A stretch of 64,000 nt of DNA from Papio anubis (GCF_008728515.1 NC_044988.1:27424998-27488997), one strand, 5' to 3'. Numbered from the stretch's first letter, positions 1 through 13,642 are shown. Notes: generated by a model not told the origin, from the letters alone. Translations and numbers: made by a program.

Positions 1-107
1 ACACAGGTTTCACATCCTTTGAATACTGTATTTTCAATCTGCAGTTGATGGAAATATAAGTGAACCTGCACAATTCAAACCTGTGTTGTCCGAGGATCAA
101 CTGTATA
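1..107 (-). mobile_element. Terminal fragment of a Tigger/MER-type DNA transposon
   Basis: The stretch ending in TTGTCCGAGGATCAACTGTA matches, with several changes, the terminal inverted repeat of Tigger-related non-autonomous elements whose ends read CAGTTGACCCTCG. The rest of the element lies left of the window. A short CA/poly-A stretch follows to about 140. The exact family is not settled from one end. Confidence 0.6.
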
Positions 108-170
108 AGCCACACACACACCAAAAAGAAAAAAAAAACCATCTGTGCATTATAGTATTTGTATGCTCTA

Positions 171-400
171 GACAGAGTCGGACAGCATGAATTTAAATCC
201 TGGGGCTGCCAATTACTAGTAGAGCCACTTAGGACAAACGACTTAGATTTTCATTCCTTATTGTGTTCATTTTCACCTATAAAATGGATATTATAATACC
301 TGCCTCATAGGGTTGCTGCAAGGCTTGATGGGCTGAACCACAAAAAGCACTCAGCAAAGTGTCTGGAATTTACTACAGGAACAATAAATGTTAGCCGTAG
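171..400 (+). repeat. MIR SINE, plus orientation
   Basis: The order of blocks follows the MIR consensus: a tRNA-like 'aatcctggggctgcc' region, then 'acctataaaatggatattataatacctgcctcatagggttg' style core (seen in pieces here), then 'cagcaaagtgtctgg' and 'caataaatgttagc' at the 3' end. It is strongly diverged, as expected of an ancient mammalian repeat. Confidence 0.75.
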
Positions 401-699
401 CCAGGATTACTTTTATATACCTACTCTCCATCTGGAGAAAATATCACCAACAATAAAGGTTTTGAAACTAGCCACCTGAATATGGTCTAATTCCTATTTT
501 CCACTGTAAATTTAAAATTCTTGTCAATACAGTACAGGATGGAAATAAGGTTGCTTGCAGGCTTGCACTTCTAAGACTTTCTCTTTTCTATTTGGTTTTG
601 AACTCAGTAAGCCTATTTAAAACAGTTTCTAACCTTGATGCTGGAAATCAATTGGAGATGTGGATAAATTTCAAAGCAATGTAGATATTTTGGGATGTC

Positions 700-855
700 A
701 AGGGGCTCTGGAAAATAATGTAGTCTGACTTCGAATTTTTGGATGATGAAATTAAGACCCAAGAGGTTAAATGACTCATTTGAGGCCACACAAACGCAGG
801 CAGAGCTGGGACTAAAATCCAGCCTCGTGACACATACGCTGGCCATTTCTTCTTC
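700..855 (-). repeat. MIR-like fragment
   Basis: The text 'gatgatgaaattaagaccc' followed by 'aagaggttaaatgactcatttgaggccacac' resembles the reverse-oriented MIR core (gaggaaactgag, gaggttaagt, ggtcacaca). The two short ORFs that cross it on the minus strand show nothing like a protein family. Confidence 0.5.
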
Positions 856-859
856 AGCA

Positions 860-2630
860 TGACAGATTCCAGCACAACAGTGCAAAAACTATTCATTGCA
901 CAGAATTTTAAATGTATATAATGAACTGAATCCCTCTGTAAAGATAAATACAAGATGGCATTAGGAATGACAGACCAAAGCAAGAGTTCAAAAAATTAGT
1001 GCTGTTATAAATTTACTAAAATGATTTCTCTTAAAAAAAAGATGAATTATGATTTAACTAACATTTTAAACTTTTTTAATGTATGTTCTTAGCAAGGAGT
1101 CTGACTACTTTCATACATGGGAATAGACTTACTTATATCCATGAACTATGAGCTGCCACTTTTTGAGTTTTCTTTTGAACACTTGGTGATTTCTTTTTCC
1201 TCTGCAACAGTCATTTACTTAATGCTGTATTCAAAATTATACATCCCAAAGAGATTCTATTTTGAAGACATCTGAGTCAATGAGCCAATGGAATGTTGAG
1301 GAGATGTTTATATGCCTTTTATAATTAACCTAGCTTTTGTGGTTTGAGTTAAAAAGATCTAAACATCACACCTGGACAAATTATGTTGTGGTACTTGCAT
1401 ATAATTGTGTGAAACTAAATCCATTTTCCTGCTTAGCTAGAGGGAAAGATAGAGATACAGTTTACTTTTCCATGTTATCTTTTCTGATGTAGGAAAGAGG
1501 AGATATAGGAAAAAGATAAACTGCAGGGCAAAATTGGAGGAAAAATTAAAATAACACTTGCCAATATTGAGAAAAAGGGATATAAATTTTTGTACTGAGA
1601 AAAGAAAGTATGTTTGGTAGATGTAACATTCAAGAGAAAAGCCAATCTAATGGAACTGGATTATGTTAAAAGGATTCTATTATCTCAAAGACTTGGTATC
1701 CATAGCAACTGAAACATTGCTATACTTACTCTTTCCATCCACCGCGAGGGAAATAAACAGCCAAAGACTTGCTATTTCCTGATACCGTTATATCACAGCT
1801 AATAAATTACCATTTGCAATGTCTTAACAAACCCTACTGTTGTTTTACTTTTAAAACAGAACTAAAAAAAAAAAAAAAAAGATGAAGAAATAAAAGAATG
1901 TAACCAAAACACAAAAATGAACAACCAGCCCACAAGGGAGGGTTGCAACAGTGCATCCAAGGAAGGAGAGAGTTACTCTCTGAACTTCACTCCAGGCTGG
2001 CGGATGTCTAAGATAGAGAAGCAGTTTCCTGGGCTGCTGCCAAGCTACAAGTCACCTACAAAGTCCATGCAGACTTTGTTGCTCTGAAAGGGAGTCCAGA
2101 CCTAAATGGGCCAATCTCAGACCCAGGCCCAGATATATACTAAACAGGATGCCCAATCAGTTGCAAACGTGTGCTGTGTACGTATATAAGTGATTGGTAT
2201 TACTAAATCATAACTTTTTCTTTATTCGTAAAAAAAAATGTGCCATATGTCTATATGTACCAATCACTGTGTAAGGTTCCGAGGATGTTAGATGTGAATG
2301 AGACTCTTAGCTGACAAAAGAGTTCACATCTTGCGTAGAATCTAGATGCATCAAGTTTCCAACTGACGACAGCCCTAAAGGTCCATCTACATCACCTATG
2401 ACAGGCACATCATTATATGATACCTTTAGGACTCAGCACAGTTTCTTGTAAACAACCGACACATAATAAATGTTGATTACATATAAGAGTTTAAGGGAAT
2501 TATAAAGATGAAGTTAGCACACAACATCAAAATTATCTGTAGCAAGGAGGTCTTCAAAACACAGAGCCTCAAATTGTAGTTGAATGAAATGAATGCAATT
2601 TTAAAATTGATATAAACATAATTAAAGTTG
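860..2630. other. Non-repetitive intergenic stretch, no gene seen
   Basis: AT-rich sequence with stop codons in all frames and a poly-A run at about 1866-1880. I see no repeat family, exon or promoter that I can support. It lies in the 3' flank of the minus-strand gene. Confidence 0.5.
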
Positions 2631-2720
2631 TCAGAAATAATAAGTAGTAAATCTGGCATTTGAATCCATACAGTCTGGCTTCAGAGATTTTTGTGCTTAA
2701 CCACTACACTTCACCTCCTC
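2630..2720 (-). repeat. MIR fragment, minus orientation
   Basis: The stretch 'ggcatttgaatccatacag' followed by 'tctggcttcagag' and 'cttaaccactacac' is the reverse complement of the 5' part of MIR (taaccacta, ctgga, gaatcc). The match is short and diverged. Confidence 0.6.
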
Positions 2721-2849
2721 TTAGAGAGCAAAGCCTAATGGGAAGGGGGACAGATATTAAATTCTTTCTATAGCTACAGTGATTTTTTAAAAGAAAACCA
2801 ATCCAAAAGTACAAACTGTAAATCTTTAGAAGCCAAACATACAGTTTGA

Positions 2850-3175
2850 ACTGCATCTATTCATTCATTTATTTATTCAACAAATATTCATTGTGCTTCT
2901 CTGGACCAGTGCTCCTCTGGGTACCAGGGATGGCACAGATAAAAACACAGTAAGTCAATGTTCTCATGGCCTATTTTCTCCATAAAACTAGCCACTTTCA
3001 AACACACATTACAATCTATTTATTTATTATGTTTATTGATTGTTGTCTGTTTTCCCTTAACAGAATGCATCTTCCATGAGGATACAAAATTTTCTGTTTT
3101 GGTCTCTAAGGTACCCCAAGCACCTAGAACAGTGCTTGGAGCACTTTAGGGTTTTGATAAACATTTGTTGAAAAA
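2850..3175 (+). repeat. L2-type fragments
   Basis: Two pieces of ancient repeat: 'ttattcaacaaatattcatt' to 'gggatggcacag' (about 2862-2950), and from about 3010 a piece ending in 'agaacagtgcttgg' and 'gataaacatttgttg', which is the usual L2 3' end. A 63-codon ORF inside is a by-product. Confidence 0.65.
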
Positions 3176-3664
3176 ATGAATCATGGAGTTTACTTTATAT
3201 TGGAGGACAACATAGGTTTTTAAAATGAAATAATATCCAGGAATATATGCAGGGTAAAATCATAAATTTTCTATGTCTTCTTTCTCTAAATACAACAGTG
3301 ATAATTCTTAATTACCACTGAACCTTACAAGGACACTCTAAGTTTTAAGCAGGATGTGCAAATGCTTTGGAACCCTGGGGAGAGTGTGGACCCTTAAATA
3401 AATATAAGAAAGCTTTATAATATCTGTTTCTGAATTTCTTCTGTTTCAATATATTAAGGAGGTAAATCTGCATGTATATTTATCATTTTCAGTGTGACTT
3501 CAGCGTTTCAATAAAGGTTATACGTAACTCAGCGATGAAGCATCCTTCCCTCACTGCCACTGAAAAACCCACACTAGCCAATATTTTCCTAAGTTTTAGT
3601 ACTGTATTATTTTACATATTTTATTCCTCTGTTCCTCTTCCCTCTCTCATCAACCCTTTCATTT
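3176..3664. other. Intergenic stretch, no gene seen
   Basis: AT-rich sequence between the L2 pieces and the start of the large nested L1. A 66-codon ORF (3472-3672) has no recognisable feature and is not called. Confidence 0.45.
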
Positions 3665-5465
3665 ATGTTTAAACAACTCTATTTAGATATAATTCACAAA
3701 CCATACAATTCACTCATTTAAAGTCTACACTTAAATGGTTTTTAGTGTATTCACAGATATGTGCAACCTTCACTACAGTCAATTTTATGCCATTTTTATC
3801 ACATCAACAAGAAACTCCATATGGTTACAGTCTCTAGATACCACCCTCATATCCACCCATTCCCTCCTCAGTCTTAAGCAAACACTAATCCAATTTCTGT
3901 TTCCATAGATTTCCATATTCTGGGCTTTCATATAAATGGATCAACTGATGTGGTCTTTTGTAAGTGACTTCTTTCACTTGGCATGTTTTCAAGGTTTATC
4001 CAAATTATAGCATGTATTAGTCTCCATTGTATTGGCTGAAATAATATTCCATTGTATGAATATACCACATTTTGTTTATTCGTTTACTGATAGACATTTA
4101 TTTCCACCTCTGGGCTATTATGAATAATGCTGCTATACACATTTGTGTTTAAGTTTTTCCGTGGACATATGTCTTCTTTTCTCTTATATACCTAGGATTA
4201 GAATTGCTCAGGCATATGGTAACTCTATGTTTAATTATGCCAGGAACTGCCAGACTGTTTTCCAAAGCAGTGGAATCATGTTACATTCCCACTGGTGGTG
4301 TATGAGGGTTCCAATTTCTCTACATCTTCAGCAACACTTCTTGTCATTATTTACCGTTTTTATTCTAGCCATCCCAGTCAGTGTGAAGTAACATCTGCTT
4401 TTGGTTTAATTTGCATTTCCCTGATGACTAATGGTGTAAATCATCTTTCCATGTGCTTACTGGCCATCTGAATATCTTTTTAGAGAAAAGTCTATTAAGA
4501 CCCTTTGCCCACTTTCTTATCAGGTTATTTTACTTTTACATTGAGTCATAAAGAACTCACAAAGAACTTGTATCTTTACATTCTAGATACAATTTCGTTA
4601 TCAGATGTATGATTTGCAAATATTTTCTCCCATTCTGTGAGTTGTCTTTCACTTTCCTGATTGTGTCCTGTAATGCATTAAAGTTTTTAATTTTGACAAA
4701 GTCCAATTAATCTATTTTTTCTTTTGTTGTCCATGGTTTTGGTGCCATATATAAGAATGACATGTCAAATTCAAGGTCATGAAGATATACTATGCTTTCT
4801 TCTAACAATTTTATCATTTTAGCTCTTATATCTAGGTCTTTCACCTATTTTGAGCTGTTTTGTTTTTTTTTTTTTTAATGGTGTTAGGTAAGAGTCCGAC
4901 CTATTCTTTCATATGTAGTTATCCAGTGGTATCAGCACTATTTGTTGAGAAGATTCTTATCTTCCCATTGAATGGTCATAACACCCTTGTCATAAATCAG
5001 TTGACCATAGGTGTATGCATCTATTTCTGGACTCTCCATTCTGTTCTATTGTCCATATATCTATTGTTTTGCCAGTCTTCATTACCATTGTTTATGGTAT
5101 GTTTTGAAGTTGGGAAGTGTGAGTTCTCCTATTTTATTCTTTTTCAGGATTTTTCCAGCTATTTTTGGTTCCTTGCAATTATACATGAATTTTACAATCA
5201 GCTTGTCAATTTCTACAAAAAAAAAAAAAAAAATCCACAGGGATTCTGATTAGGAGTAGTGTTGAATCTGTAGATCAGTTTGTGGAATATTGCCATCTTA
5301 ACAATATTAAATCTTCTGATGCATGAATATGGGTTGATTTCCATCTATCTAGGTCTTTAGTATCTATGTAGTTTCCAGGGTATAAATGCCACACTTCTTT
5401 TGCTAAATTTGTTCCTAAATATTTTAATATTTTATTCTTTTTTATGCACGGGATTGTTTTCTTTT

Positions 5466-5610
5466 CTTTTCTTTTTTTTTTTTGTCTTTAGAGACAGGGT
5501 CTCCTCCTTTGTTGCCCAGGCTGGTCTTCAACTTCTGGGGTCAAGCAATCCTCCTGCCTCAGCCTCCCAAAGTGCTAAGATTGCAGGCATGAGCCACCGG
5601 ACTCAGCCAG
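5466..5610 (-). mobile_element. Alu monomer fragment in the L1
   Basis: A poly-T head, then 'gagacagggtctcctcc' through 'cctcagcctcccaaagtgct' and 'ggcatgagccacc', in reverse Alu orientation and only about 140 bp long. The flanking ATTGTTTTCTT occurs on both sides (about 5454 and 5612), consistent with a target-site duplication. It may be a free monomer or a deleted AluJ. Confidence 0.75.
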
Positions 5611-7154
5611 TATTGTTTTCTTAGTTTCCTTTTTGGAGCATTCATTGTCTGCGTATAAAAATACAATTAATTTGTATCCTGCAAATTTGCTGAACTTGTT
5701 CACTAGTTCTAATCATTTTGGGTGGGTTTCTTAAGATTTTCTATATACAAGACTATGTTATCTACTAATATAAATAGTTTTACTTCTTCCTTTCCAATCT
5801 GAATATCCTTTATTTCCTTTTATTGCCTAACTGCCCTGGCTAGAACCTCCAATACAATATTAAATAGAAGTGGTAAGAGTAGACATTCTTCTCTTGTTCC
5901 TGACCTTGGGGAGAAAGTCACCACTCTTTTACCATTAAGTATAATGTTAGCTATATAATAATGCCAGGTTTTTGTAGATGCCCTTTATCTGGTTGAAAAA
6001 ATTTTCTTCTGTTTCTCATTGTTGATAGTTTTTACATCATGGAATGGTGTTAAATTTTGTCAAATATTCTTTCTGTATTCATTGAGATGATTGTGTTTTT
6101 TTTGTTTTTATTCTATTAATATGTTGTATTACATTACTGTACTTATCTTGCATTCTTGGGATAAATCTCACTTGGTCATGTATATAATTTATATGTTTCC
6201 AAATTCTTTTAGTTAATATTTTGTTGAGAATTTTTGCATCTATATTCATAAGAAATTGGTCTATAGTTTTCTTGGGATGTCTTTTTCTGGTTTGGATATC
6301 AGAGCAATACAGGAAACATAAAACGAAGTGGGAAATGTTTCCTCATCTATTTTCTTGAAGAGTTTTGGAGAATTGACATTAATTCTTCTTAAAATTTTAA
6401 ATGTCTGGTAGAATTGAGCAGTGATGCCATTTGGGTCTGGGCTTTTCTTTGTGGTCTTTTTTTTCCAAACTCAATCTTTTCACTTATTATATGTCTCTTC
6501 AAATATCTATTTTTGAGTTTATTTTCAATAGTTTGAGTCTTTCTAGGAACTTGTCCATTTCATCTGTTATTTAACTTTTAGGCTGACAACTATTTATGGT
6601 ATTTCTTTATAAACCTTTTCATCTCTGTAAAGTCAATACAGTAGGAATGATCCTACTTTTATTACTGATTCTAATTTCAGGCATCTCCCTTTTATCCTAG
6701 TCAATGTAGCTAAAGATTTGTACACTTTGTTGATTGTTTCGAATAATAAATTTTAGTTCTATTGATTTTTCTTTATTGTTTTTCTATTATCTATTTCATT
6801 AATTTTCACTCTGATTTTTATTATTTTCTCTCTTCTGCTTGTTTAGATTTAGTTTGCACTTCTCTTTCTATTTCCTTAAAATGGAATGTTAAGTTATTAG
6901 TTTGAGTTCCTTCTTTCTTAATCTAGTCACTTACAGCTATAAACTTCCCTCTAAGCACTGCTTTTCTGCATCTTGGCATGTTGTATCTTTATTTTTATTA
7001 ATCTCAAAGTATTTTCAGATCTCCTCTTTGATTTCTTCTATGACCCATTGGTTATTTAGGTGTGTGTTAAGTTCCACATATTCATAGGTTTTCAATTTTT
7101 AAAATAAAAAAAATTTAAAATTTAAATATGTTTTCATTAGTTATTTACTTATTT

Positions 7155-7447
7155 ATTTTAGAGACATGGTCTTGCTCTGCTGCCCAATCTGGGGTGCAGT
7201 GGTGGTACCATCATAGCTCACTGCATCCCTCGAACTCCTGGGCTCAAGCAATCCTCCCACCTCAACCTCCTAAGTAGCTGCTACCACAGATACTCACCAC
7301 CATGCCTGGCTAATTTTTTAAAAAATGTTTAGAGATGAAGTTTTACTATATTGCCCAGACTGGTCTCAAACTCCCGGCTTCAGGCCATCCTCCCACCTCA
7401 GCCTCCCAAATAGTGGGATTATAGGCATGAGCCACCATGACAGGCTG
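7155..7447 (-). mobile_element. Alu (AluJ-like), minus strand
   Basis: A full dimer in reverse orientation, from 'gagacatggtcttgctctg' to 'gggattataggcatgagcc', highly diverged, with the older 'catagctcactgcatcc' and 'aactcctgggctcaagcaatcctcccacc' states typical of AluJ. Confidence 0.8.
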
Positions 7448-8412
7448 AGGCTTTTTCCAGTATCGATTTCTAATCTCATTCCCTTGGTGGGAGAAGGTAC
7501 TTTGTGAGATTTCAGTCCTTTTTAATTCATTGAGATTTGCTTTATGATCTAGCTTACATTCTATCTTGAAAATGTTCCCTGTGCATGTTAGAAGAATGTA
7601 TATTCTGTTGTTAGGTAGAGTGTTCTATGGATGGCTAGGTCAGGTTGGCTTATCATGTTGTTCAAGTCATCTATTTTCTTTTTGATCTTCTGCATAGTTG
7701 TTCTACTCATTATTGAAAGAGGAGTATTAAAGTTTTCAATTCGTATTGTTGGTCTATTTCTCCATCCTCTGATTATTTTTGCTTCATATATTTTGGTACT
7801 CTGTTATTAGGTACATATATGTTTATAGTAGTTAAATCTTCCTAGTATATTGATCCTTTTATCATTGTAAAATATCCCTCTTTATCTCTAGTAACACTTT
7901 TTTTTTAATGTCGATTTTGTCTGATATTAATATAGCCACTACAGCTTTTTTGTGGTTGCTATTTGCATGATATATATTTTTGCATTCTTTTACTTTCAAT
8001 GTATTTGTATCTAATGTGTCTCCTGTAGGCAGCTTATAGTCAGATCACATTTTTTATAGTCTACCAATCTCTGCCTTTTGATGCAATTGTTTCATTCATC
8101 CATATTTAATGCTATTATTGATACACAATCATGTGCTGCACAATGACATTTTTGGTCAATGACAGACAACATATATGACAGTTATTTCACAAGATTATAA
8201 TGGAGCTAAAAAATATTCCTAACACCTACTGACATCATAGTGACTGTAATGTTGTGTGTGTTATACTTTTATATGACTGGTATCATAGTAGTTTACTCCA
8301 GCATTACCACAAACACGTAAGGAATGCCTTGTGCATTGCATGTTTTTGGTGATGCTGGAGTAAACTACTGTGATATAATAAATGACTATGTTATTGGTTA
8401 CTATACGATACT

Positions 8413-8720
8413 TTTATTTATTTATTTTATTTTATTTGTTTATTTATTTTTGCTCTCTTGCCCAGACTGGAGTACAATGGTATGATCTTGGCTCACTGCA
8501 ACCTCTGCCTCCGGGGCTCAAGCGATTCTCCTGCCTCAGCCTCTCGAGTAACTGGGATTACAGGTGCCCGCCACCACACCCAGCTAATTTTTTGTATTTC
8601 TAGTAGAGATGGGGTTTCACCATGTTGGCCAGGCTGGTCTCGAACTCCTGGCCTCAGGTGATCCGCCCACCTTGGCCTCCCAAACTGCTGGGATTATAGG
8701 TGTGAGACACCATGCCAGCT
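8413..8720 (-). mobile_element. Alu (AluS-like) inside the Tigger
   Basis: Complete dimer in reverse orientation: a TTTA-rich tail at 8413-8450, 'gactggagtacaatggtatgatcttggctcac', 'tagtagagatggggtttcacc', 'ggccaggctggtctcgaactcc'. Similar sequence (ctatac, atactttt) on both sides looks like the target duplication. Confidence 0.85.
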
Positions 8721-8890
8721 ATACTATACTTTTTAATCTTTAGAGTGTATTTCTACATATAAAAAAGTTTACTGTAAAACAGCATGTCATGTCATGCCAG
8801 TAGCAGTCTTATCCATCTCGTATTTACCTCATCTTTTGCTTGTACCATTTTCTCTTGTGCTTGATTTAATCTTGTGTTGTTTTGTTCATT

Positions 8891-10700
8891 ATGACTCCTA
8901 AGTATACAAAAATCATGAATAATGTTGCCATTAAGAGGCCACATTGAATGACTGACCTGGAAACAAAATTAAAAGTGATTAAAGACTATGAAGGTAGAAA
9001 ATCAGTGATGATTATTTCTCACCAATCAGGCATGTCCTATTCCACCGTAGCTAACATTTTGAAGAACAAGAACAAAGCATTAAAGGCTGTTAAAGGATCT
9101 GCTTAATCAAAGCTAATGAGACTAACGAAATTTGAGATGATCCTATATCAGATATGGAGAAAGTTCTAATGTCTTAGATTAAAGATAAGATACAGAAGTA
9201 TACTCCTCTCAGTACCATGATAATCATAACCAAAGCAAAAAGTTTGTCCGTGATATTGGAAGAAAAGACTGGACCCGACTATGACATTGAATTTACTGCT
9301 AGCTCGGGATTTTAAATGACTCAAGAATTATTATTCATTACATAATGTGAAAGTGAGTGGTGAGTCTGTGAGTGCGATATGAAGGCAGCTGAAGAATTTT
9401 TGGAACTCTAGATAAGCTGATTGCAGAAGAAAATTACTTGCCAGAGCAAATCTCTGATATGGATGAAATCTCCCTATTCTGCACACAAATGCCTGAAGAT
9501 ACTTTCATTCATAAGGAAGCCAAGTCAACGCCAGGTTCAAGTCTTTTAAGGACAGGATCATAGTCTTGTCTGGGGGCAATGTTGCAGGCTACAGATTGAA
9601 ACCCTTTGTGATCTGTCATACTGAGAGCTCCAGGGCCTTCAAGTATATTAAAAAGCACACACTGCCAGTGCACTACAGGAGCAGTAAGAGGTCACAGATG
9701 ACTCAGTTCCTTTTCTAAGATGCCATCTTAAATTGCTGTGCCAGCAAAATGGAAAAGTACTGTCTGAAAAACAACATAACTTTCAAATTTTACTTACTGT
9801 TGATAATGCTTTTGCACATTCTCCTCTTATTAGTGATCTTTATTCCAATATCAAAGTAGTGTTTCTCCCTACAAACACCACCTCTTTGATCCAGTTAAAG
9901 GATTGAGAAAGTACAACGGCTTTTAAGGCTTTCTACCTGAGGAGGACCTTTACTCAGGCTATTGCTGTAACTGAAGAAGACATTGATGCAATTCTGGAAT
10001 AATTACATCTATGACTGTATCAAGAACCTTGCTTCGGTTTAGGGTGATGTCACCAAGGAGTATATAAATGGTACCTGGAAGAAGACATTCAAAAGGTTCA
10101 ACCATGACATCAAAGGATTTGCAAAGGATGAGGAGGTTACAAAAATCAACAAGGCTGTGGTTGAGATGACAAATAACTTAAACATGGGTGTGTGTGAGGA
10201 TGATATTGAAGGGCTCCTAGAGATGATTCATGAGGAATTGACCAACAGGAAGTTGTTGGAACTGCAAGAGGAACAGAGAGCTGAAGAAGAGGCAAGAGGA
10301 AAGATAATTACAGGAGAAGTAAAAGAACCCTCAAAAAATTTATAGTGAAAGCTTTAGCAGAAGCTTTTGCAGACCCCAACAAGCTCCTTAAAAAACTGAA
10401 AACATGAACCCCAACACTGAAAGGTTTTCATTAATAAAGCGAAATGTTCATAGTGTGTTATCTGTTTACAAGCAAATCTATGATGAAAAAAAAGAAACAA
10501 ACCAAGCAAATCACCATGGCCATATTTCTGAAAAGAGTGACACCTTCTCAAGAAGAGCCTCATGAGGTCTTTCAGGATTAGAAGGCATTATCGTCATAGG
10601 AGATGGCAGTTCCACGCCTCTTATTGCCCCTGAAGACCTCCCAGTGGCACAAGATGTGGAGGTGGAAGACAATGACATTGATAATCTTGACTCTGTATAG
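8891..10700 (+). pseudogene. Tigger transposase pseudogene
   Basis: The family enzyme is a nuclear DDE transposase with an N-terminal CENP-B/pogo-like helix-turn-helix domain that cuts and pastes the element at TA sites. Here an ATG at 8891 starts a lysine-rich N-terminus with recognisable helix-turn-helix text (GRKSVMIISHQSGMSYSTV, about codons 37-55), but a TGA interrupts it near codon 20 and further stops and frameshifts follow. The acidic C-terminal region is still readable at 10157-10345 (ELTNRKLLELQEEQRAEEEA), and a TAG at 10698-10700 marks the likely original end. No long frame survives, so it is not functional. It lies wholly between the element's inverted repeats. Confidence 0.8.
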
Positions 10701-11340
10701 GCCTAGGGTAATATGAATGTTTGTGTCTTAGTTTTTAACAAAAAAATTTTTTAAAGTTAAAAAAGGTTTAGTGAAAAAATTATTCTAGAGTAAGCATATA
10801 AAGAAAGAAAATATTTTTGTACAGCTATACAACATGTGTTTTAAGCTAAGTGTTATTATAAAAGTCAAAAAAATTTAAACAGTGTACAAGTTTGTAAACT
10901 CAAAAAGTTACAGTAAACTAAGTTTTATTTATTATTAAAGAAAATTTTAAAATAAATTTAGTGTAGCCTAAGCATACAGAGTTGATAAAGTCTACAGTAA
11001 TATATAGTAACGTCCCAGGCCTTCACATTCACTATCATTCACACCGTGACTCATCCAGAGCAACTTGCAATCCTGCAAGCTGTTGTGTGTAGATACACAA
11101 ATGCTCATATCATGTTACAACAGCCTACAGTATTCAGTATAGTAACATGTTGTACAGGTGTGTAGCCTAATAGCAATAGGCTATGCCCTATAGCCTAGTA
11201 TGTAGTAGCCATCTAGGTTTGTGTAAGTACACTCTATGACATTTGCACAATGAATCACCTAATAACAAATTTCTCAGAATGTTGCTAAGCAATGCATGAC
11301 TGTAGTTGGATTTGTGTCTGCCATTTTACATTTTGCTTTC

Positions 11341-11909
11341 TGTGATGGTTAATTTTAGGTTTCAATTTTACTGGATTAAGGAATTCCTAGAGAGATTGTA
11401 AAGTATTCTTTGGGGTGTGTCTGTGAGACTGGCATGTGAATCTGAGTGGACACGTGGAAAAGATCCACCCCAATGTGGCAGACACCATCCAATCAACTGG
11501 CAGCCCCCATAGAACAAAAATATGAAAGGTGAATTTGTCTCTTCTGGAGCTGGGACAGACTTTCTCCTCCTGTCTTTGGACATCAGAACCCCAGGCTCTT
11601 CAGTCTTGGAACTCTAGGACTTAAACCAGCACCCCACCCTGCTGCCACCCCAGGTTCTCAGGCCTTCGACTCCGATTGAGAACTGAGCCATCAACTTCCT
11701 AATTCCAAGGCTTTTGGAACTGGACTGAGCCACGCTACCAGCATCCCAGGGTCCCCAGCTTGCCCATAGCCTGTTGTGGGACTTCTCAGCCTCCATAGTT
11801 GTTTGAGCCAGTTCCCCTAATAAATCCTCTCTCATATGTCTCTATCTCTATCTATATCTCTATCTATATACTATTGGTCCTGTCTCTCTGGAGAACGCTG
11901 ACTAATACA
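11341..11909 (+). mobile_element. Solo LTR, MLT2-like (ERVL group)
   Basis: It begins TGTGATGGTTAATTTTAGG and ends CTGACTAATACA, and contains 'gacttctcagcctccata', an AATAAA (about 11819) and a TCTATC-rich simple repeat, all in the order seen in MLT2 LTRs. The flanking pentamers ctttc and cttct may be a decayed 5-bp target duplication. L1 sequence continues on both sides. Confidence 0.75.
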
Positions 11910-13224
11910 CTTCTATGTGTCTTACACCTTTTTGTTCTCTTCATTGTTCACTAAATTCTATTGCATGAAATGGATATTTTCTAATGTAGCATTCTAATTT
12001 CTTTAATAATTTTTTACTATTTAGTATGCTTTATTTTAATAGTTGCTCTAGGGTTTACCAATTACATCTTAACTTATCAAAATCACCTTCAATATTAAGC
12101 TAGCTTAATTATAGTGATTACATAAAAAACTTTACTGATACATAGCTCTGTTTACTTTTTCACTTTTTGTAGTATTATTATTATACATATTACATCTAAT
12201 AATGTTACAGACCAAAAAGATACAGTGTTATAATTATTACTTTATCATCTGTACTCATTTCCTTGGCCAATAGAGCTTCGATCCCCTTCATCTCTTTGTG
12301 CTGTGATTAGCAAATATATTATGCTTATGTTACATTTCTACATGTCAGAGGCCCAACAATACATTCTTTACATATTATTTATGCAATTGCTTTTTACATT
12401 CATTAAGACAAGAAAGGGACAAGAGTGTGCATTTATACTATTTTTTGTGCTTATGTAATTACCTTTACTGGTACTCTCTGTTTTTCTATTCAAATTACCA
12501 TCTGGGGTCACTTGCTTTATGCCTGAAAAACTTCCTTTAGCATGTTTTGCAAGGTAGGTATGCTGGCAACAAATTCAGTTTTCTTATCTTTGGAAGTCTG
12601 TATTTCTCCTTCACTTAAAAAAAATAGTTTGGAGGTACATGCTTATTGGTTAAAAGGGTTTTGTTTTCCCTTGAGCACTTTGAATATACCATTCCACTGT
12701 CTTCTGATCACCATTGTTTTGACTTACAAATTGAGTGTTAATCTTATTGAGCCTTTTTTTTTTTTAAATAAGGAATGAGATGTTCTTTTGCTGCTTTCAA
12801 GATTTTCTCCTTGTCTTTGACTTTTATCATCTTTAGTATGATATATCTGTTTATTGTGTTTATCCTATTTGAAGTTCATTGAGCTTCCTGGCTATATAGG
12901 TTATTGTTTTTCAATAAAATTGGGAGGTTTCCAGCCGTTATTTATTTGAATTTTTTTCCTCTCTTCTCCCTCTCCTCTCCCTCTGATATTCCCATTTTGC
13001 ATATATTGGTGCATTTAATGGTGTCTTATATTTATCTAAGGCTCTGTTAATTTCTATTCATCTTTTTTCTCTCTGTTCTCCAGCTTACTTAATCTTTATT
13101 GATCTATCTTCAAATTTGAAAATTCTTCTGCCAGTTCAAATCTACTGCTCAGTCCTTGATGTTGAATTTTTTTATTTCAATCACTAAATTACTCAATTCT
13201 AGAATTTTAATTTGGTTCATTTTA

Positions 13225-13522
13225 TTTTTAAGAGATGTAGTCTCATTTTGTTGCCTAGGCTGGAGTGTAGTGGTGTGATCATAGCTCACTGCAGCCTCAC
13301 ACTCCTGGGCTCAGGCAATCCTCCCACCTCAGCCTCCCAAGTAGCTGGGACTACAGCTGCATTCCACCATGTTGGGCTAATTTTTTTTTTTTTTTTTTTT
13401 TTTGTAGAAATGGGGTTTACTGTGTTGCCCGGGCTGATACTGAACTCCTGATTTCAAGCAATCCTTCTTCCTTGTCTTCCCAAAGTGCTGGGATTATAGG
13501 CATGAGTCACCACACTCAGCCT
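13225..13522 (-). mobile_element. Alu (AluJ/S), minus strand
   Basis: Reverse dimer from 'agagatgtagtctcattttgttg' to 'ggcatgagtcaccacactcagcc', with a 23-T internal run at about 13381-13403 replacing the A-rich linker. It is inserted in the old L1. Confidence 0.85.
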
Positions 13523-13642
13523 TTGGATCTTTTTTACAATTTCTATCTCTTCTTTAATAGTCTCTATCTGATGTCATCATGTCATCATATCTTCCTTTAC
13601 CTCTTTAATCATGCTTTTGTTAAGTTCTATGAACATGTTTTT

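Larger units (their letters stand above)
8126..11302 (+). mobile_element. Tigger (pogo/Tc1-mariner group) DNA transposon, nearly full length
   Basis: The left end CAATCATGTGCTGCACAATG and the right end GCTAAGCAATGCATGACTG are diverged inverted repeats of the Tigger/MER2 type (consensus starts CAGTCATGCG). A TA follows the right end. The old L1 continues on both sides. The element carries a broken transposase gene (8891-10700) and an Alu at 8413-8720. Without the Alu it is about 2.87 kb. The exact Tigger number is not assigned. Confidence 0.85.

Noticed and set aside
4860..5249. 129-codon plus-strand ORF
   Set aside because: Antisense of the old L1 ORF2, with a hydrophobic run caused by T-rich reversed L1 sequence.
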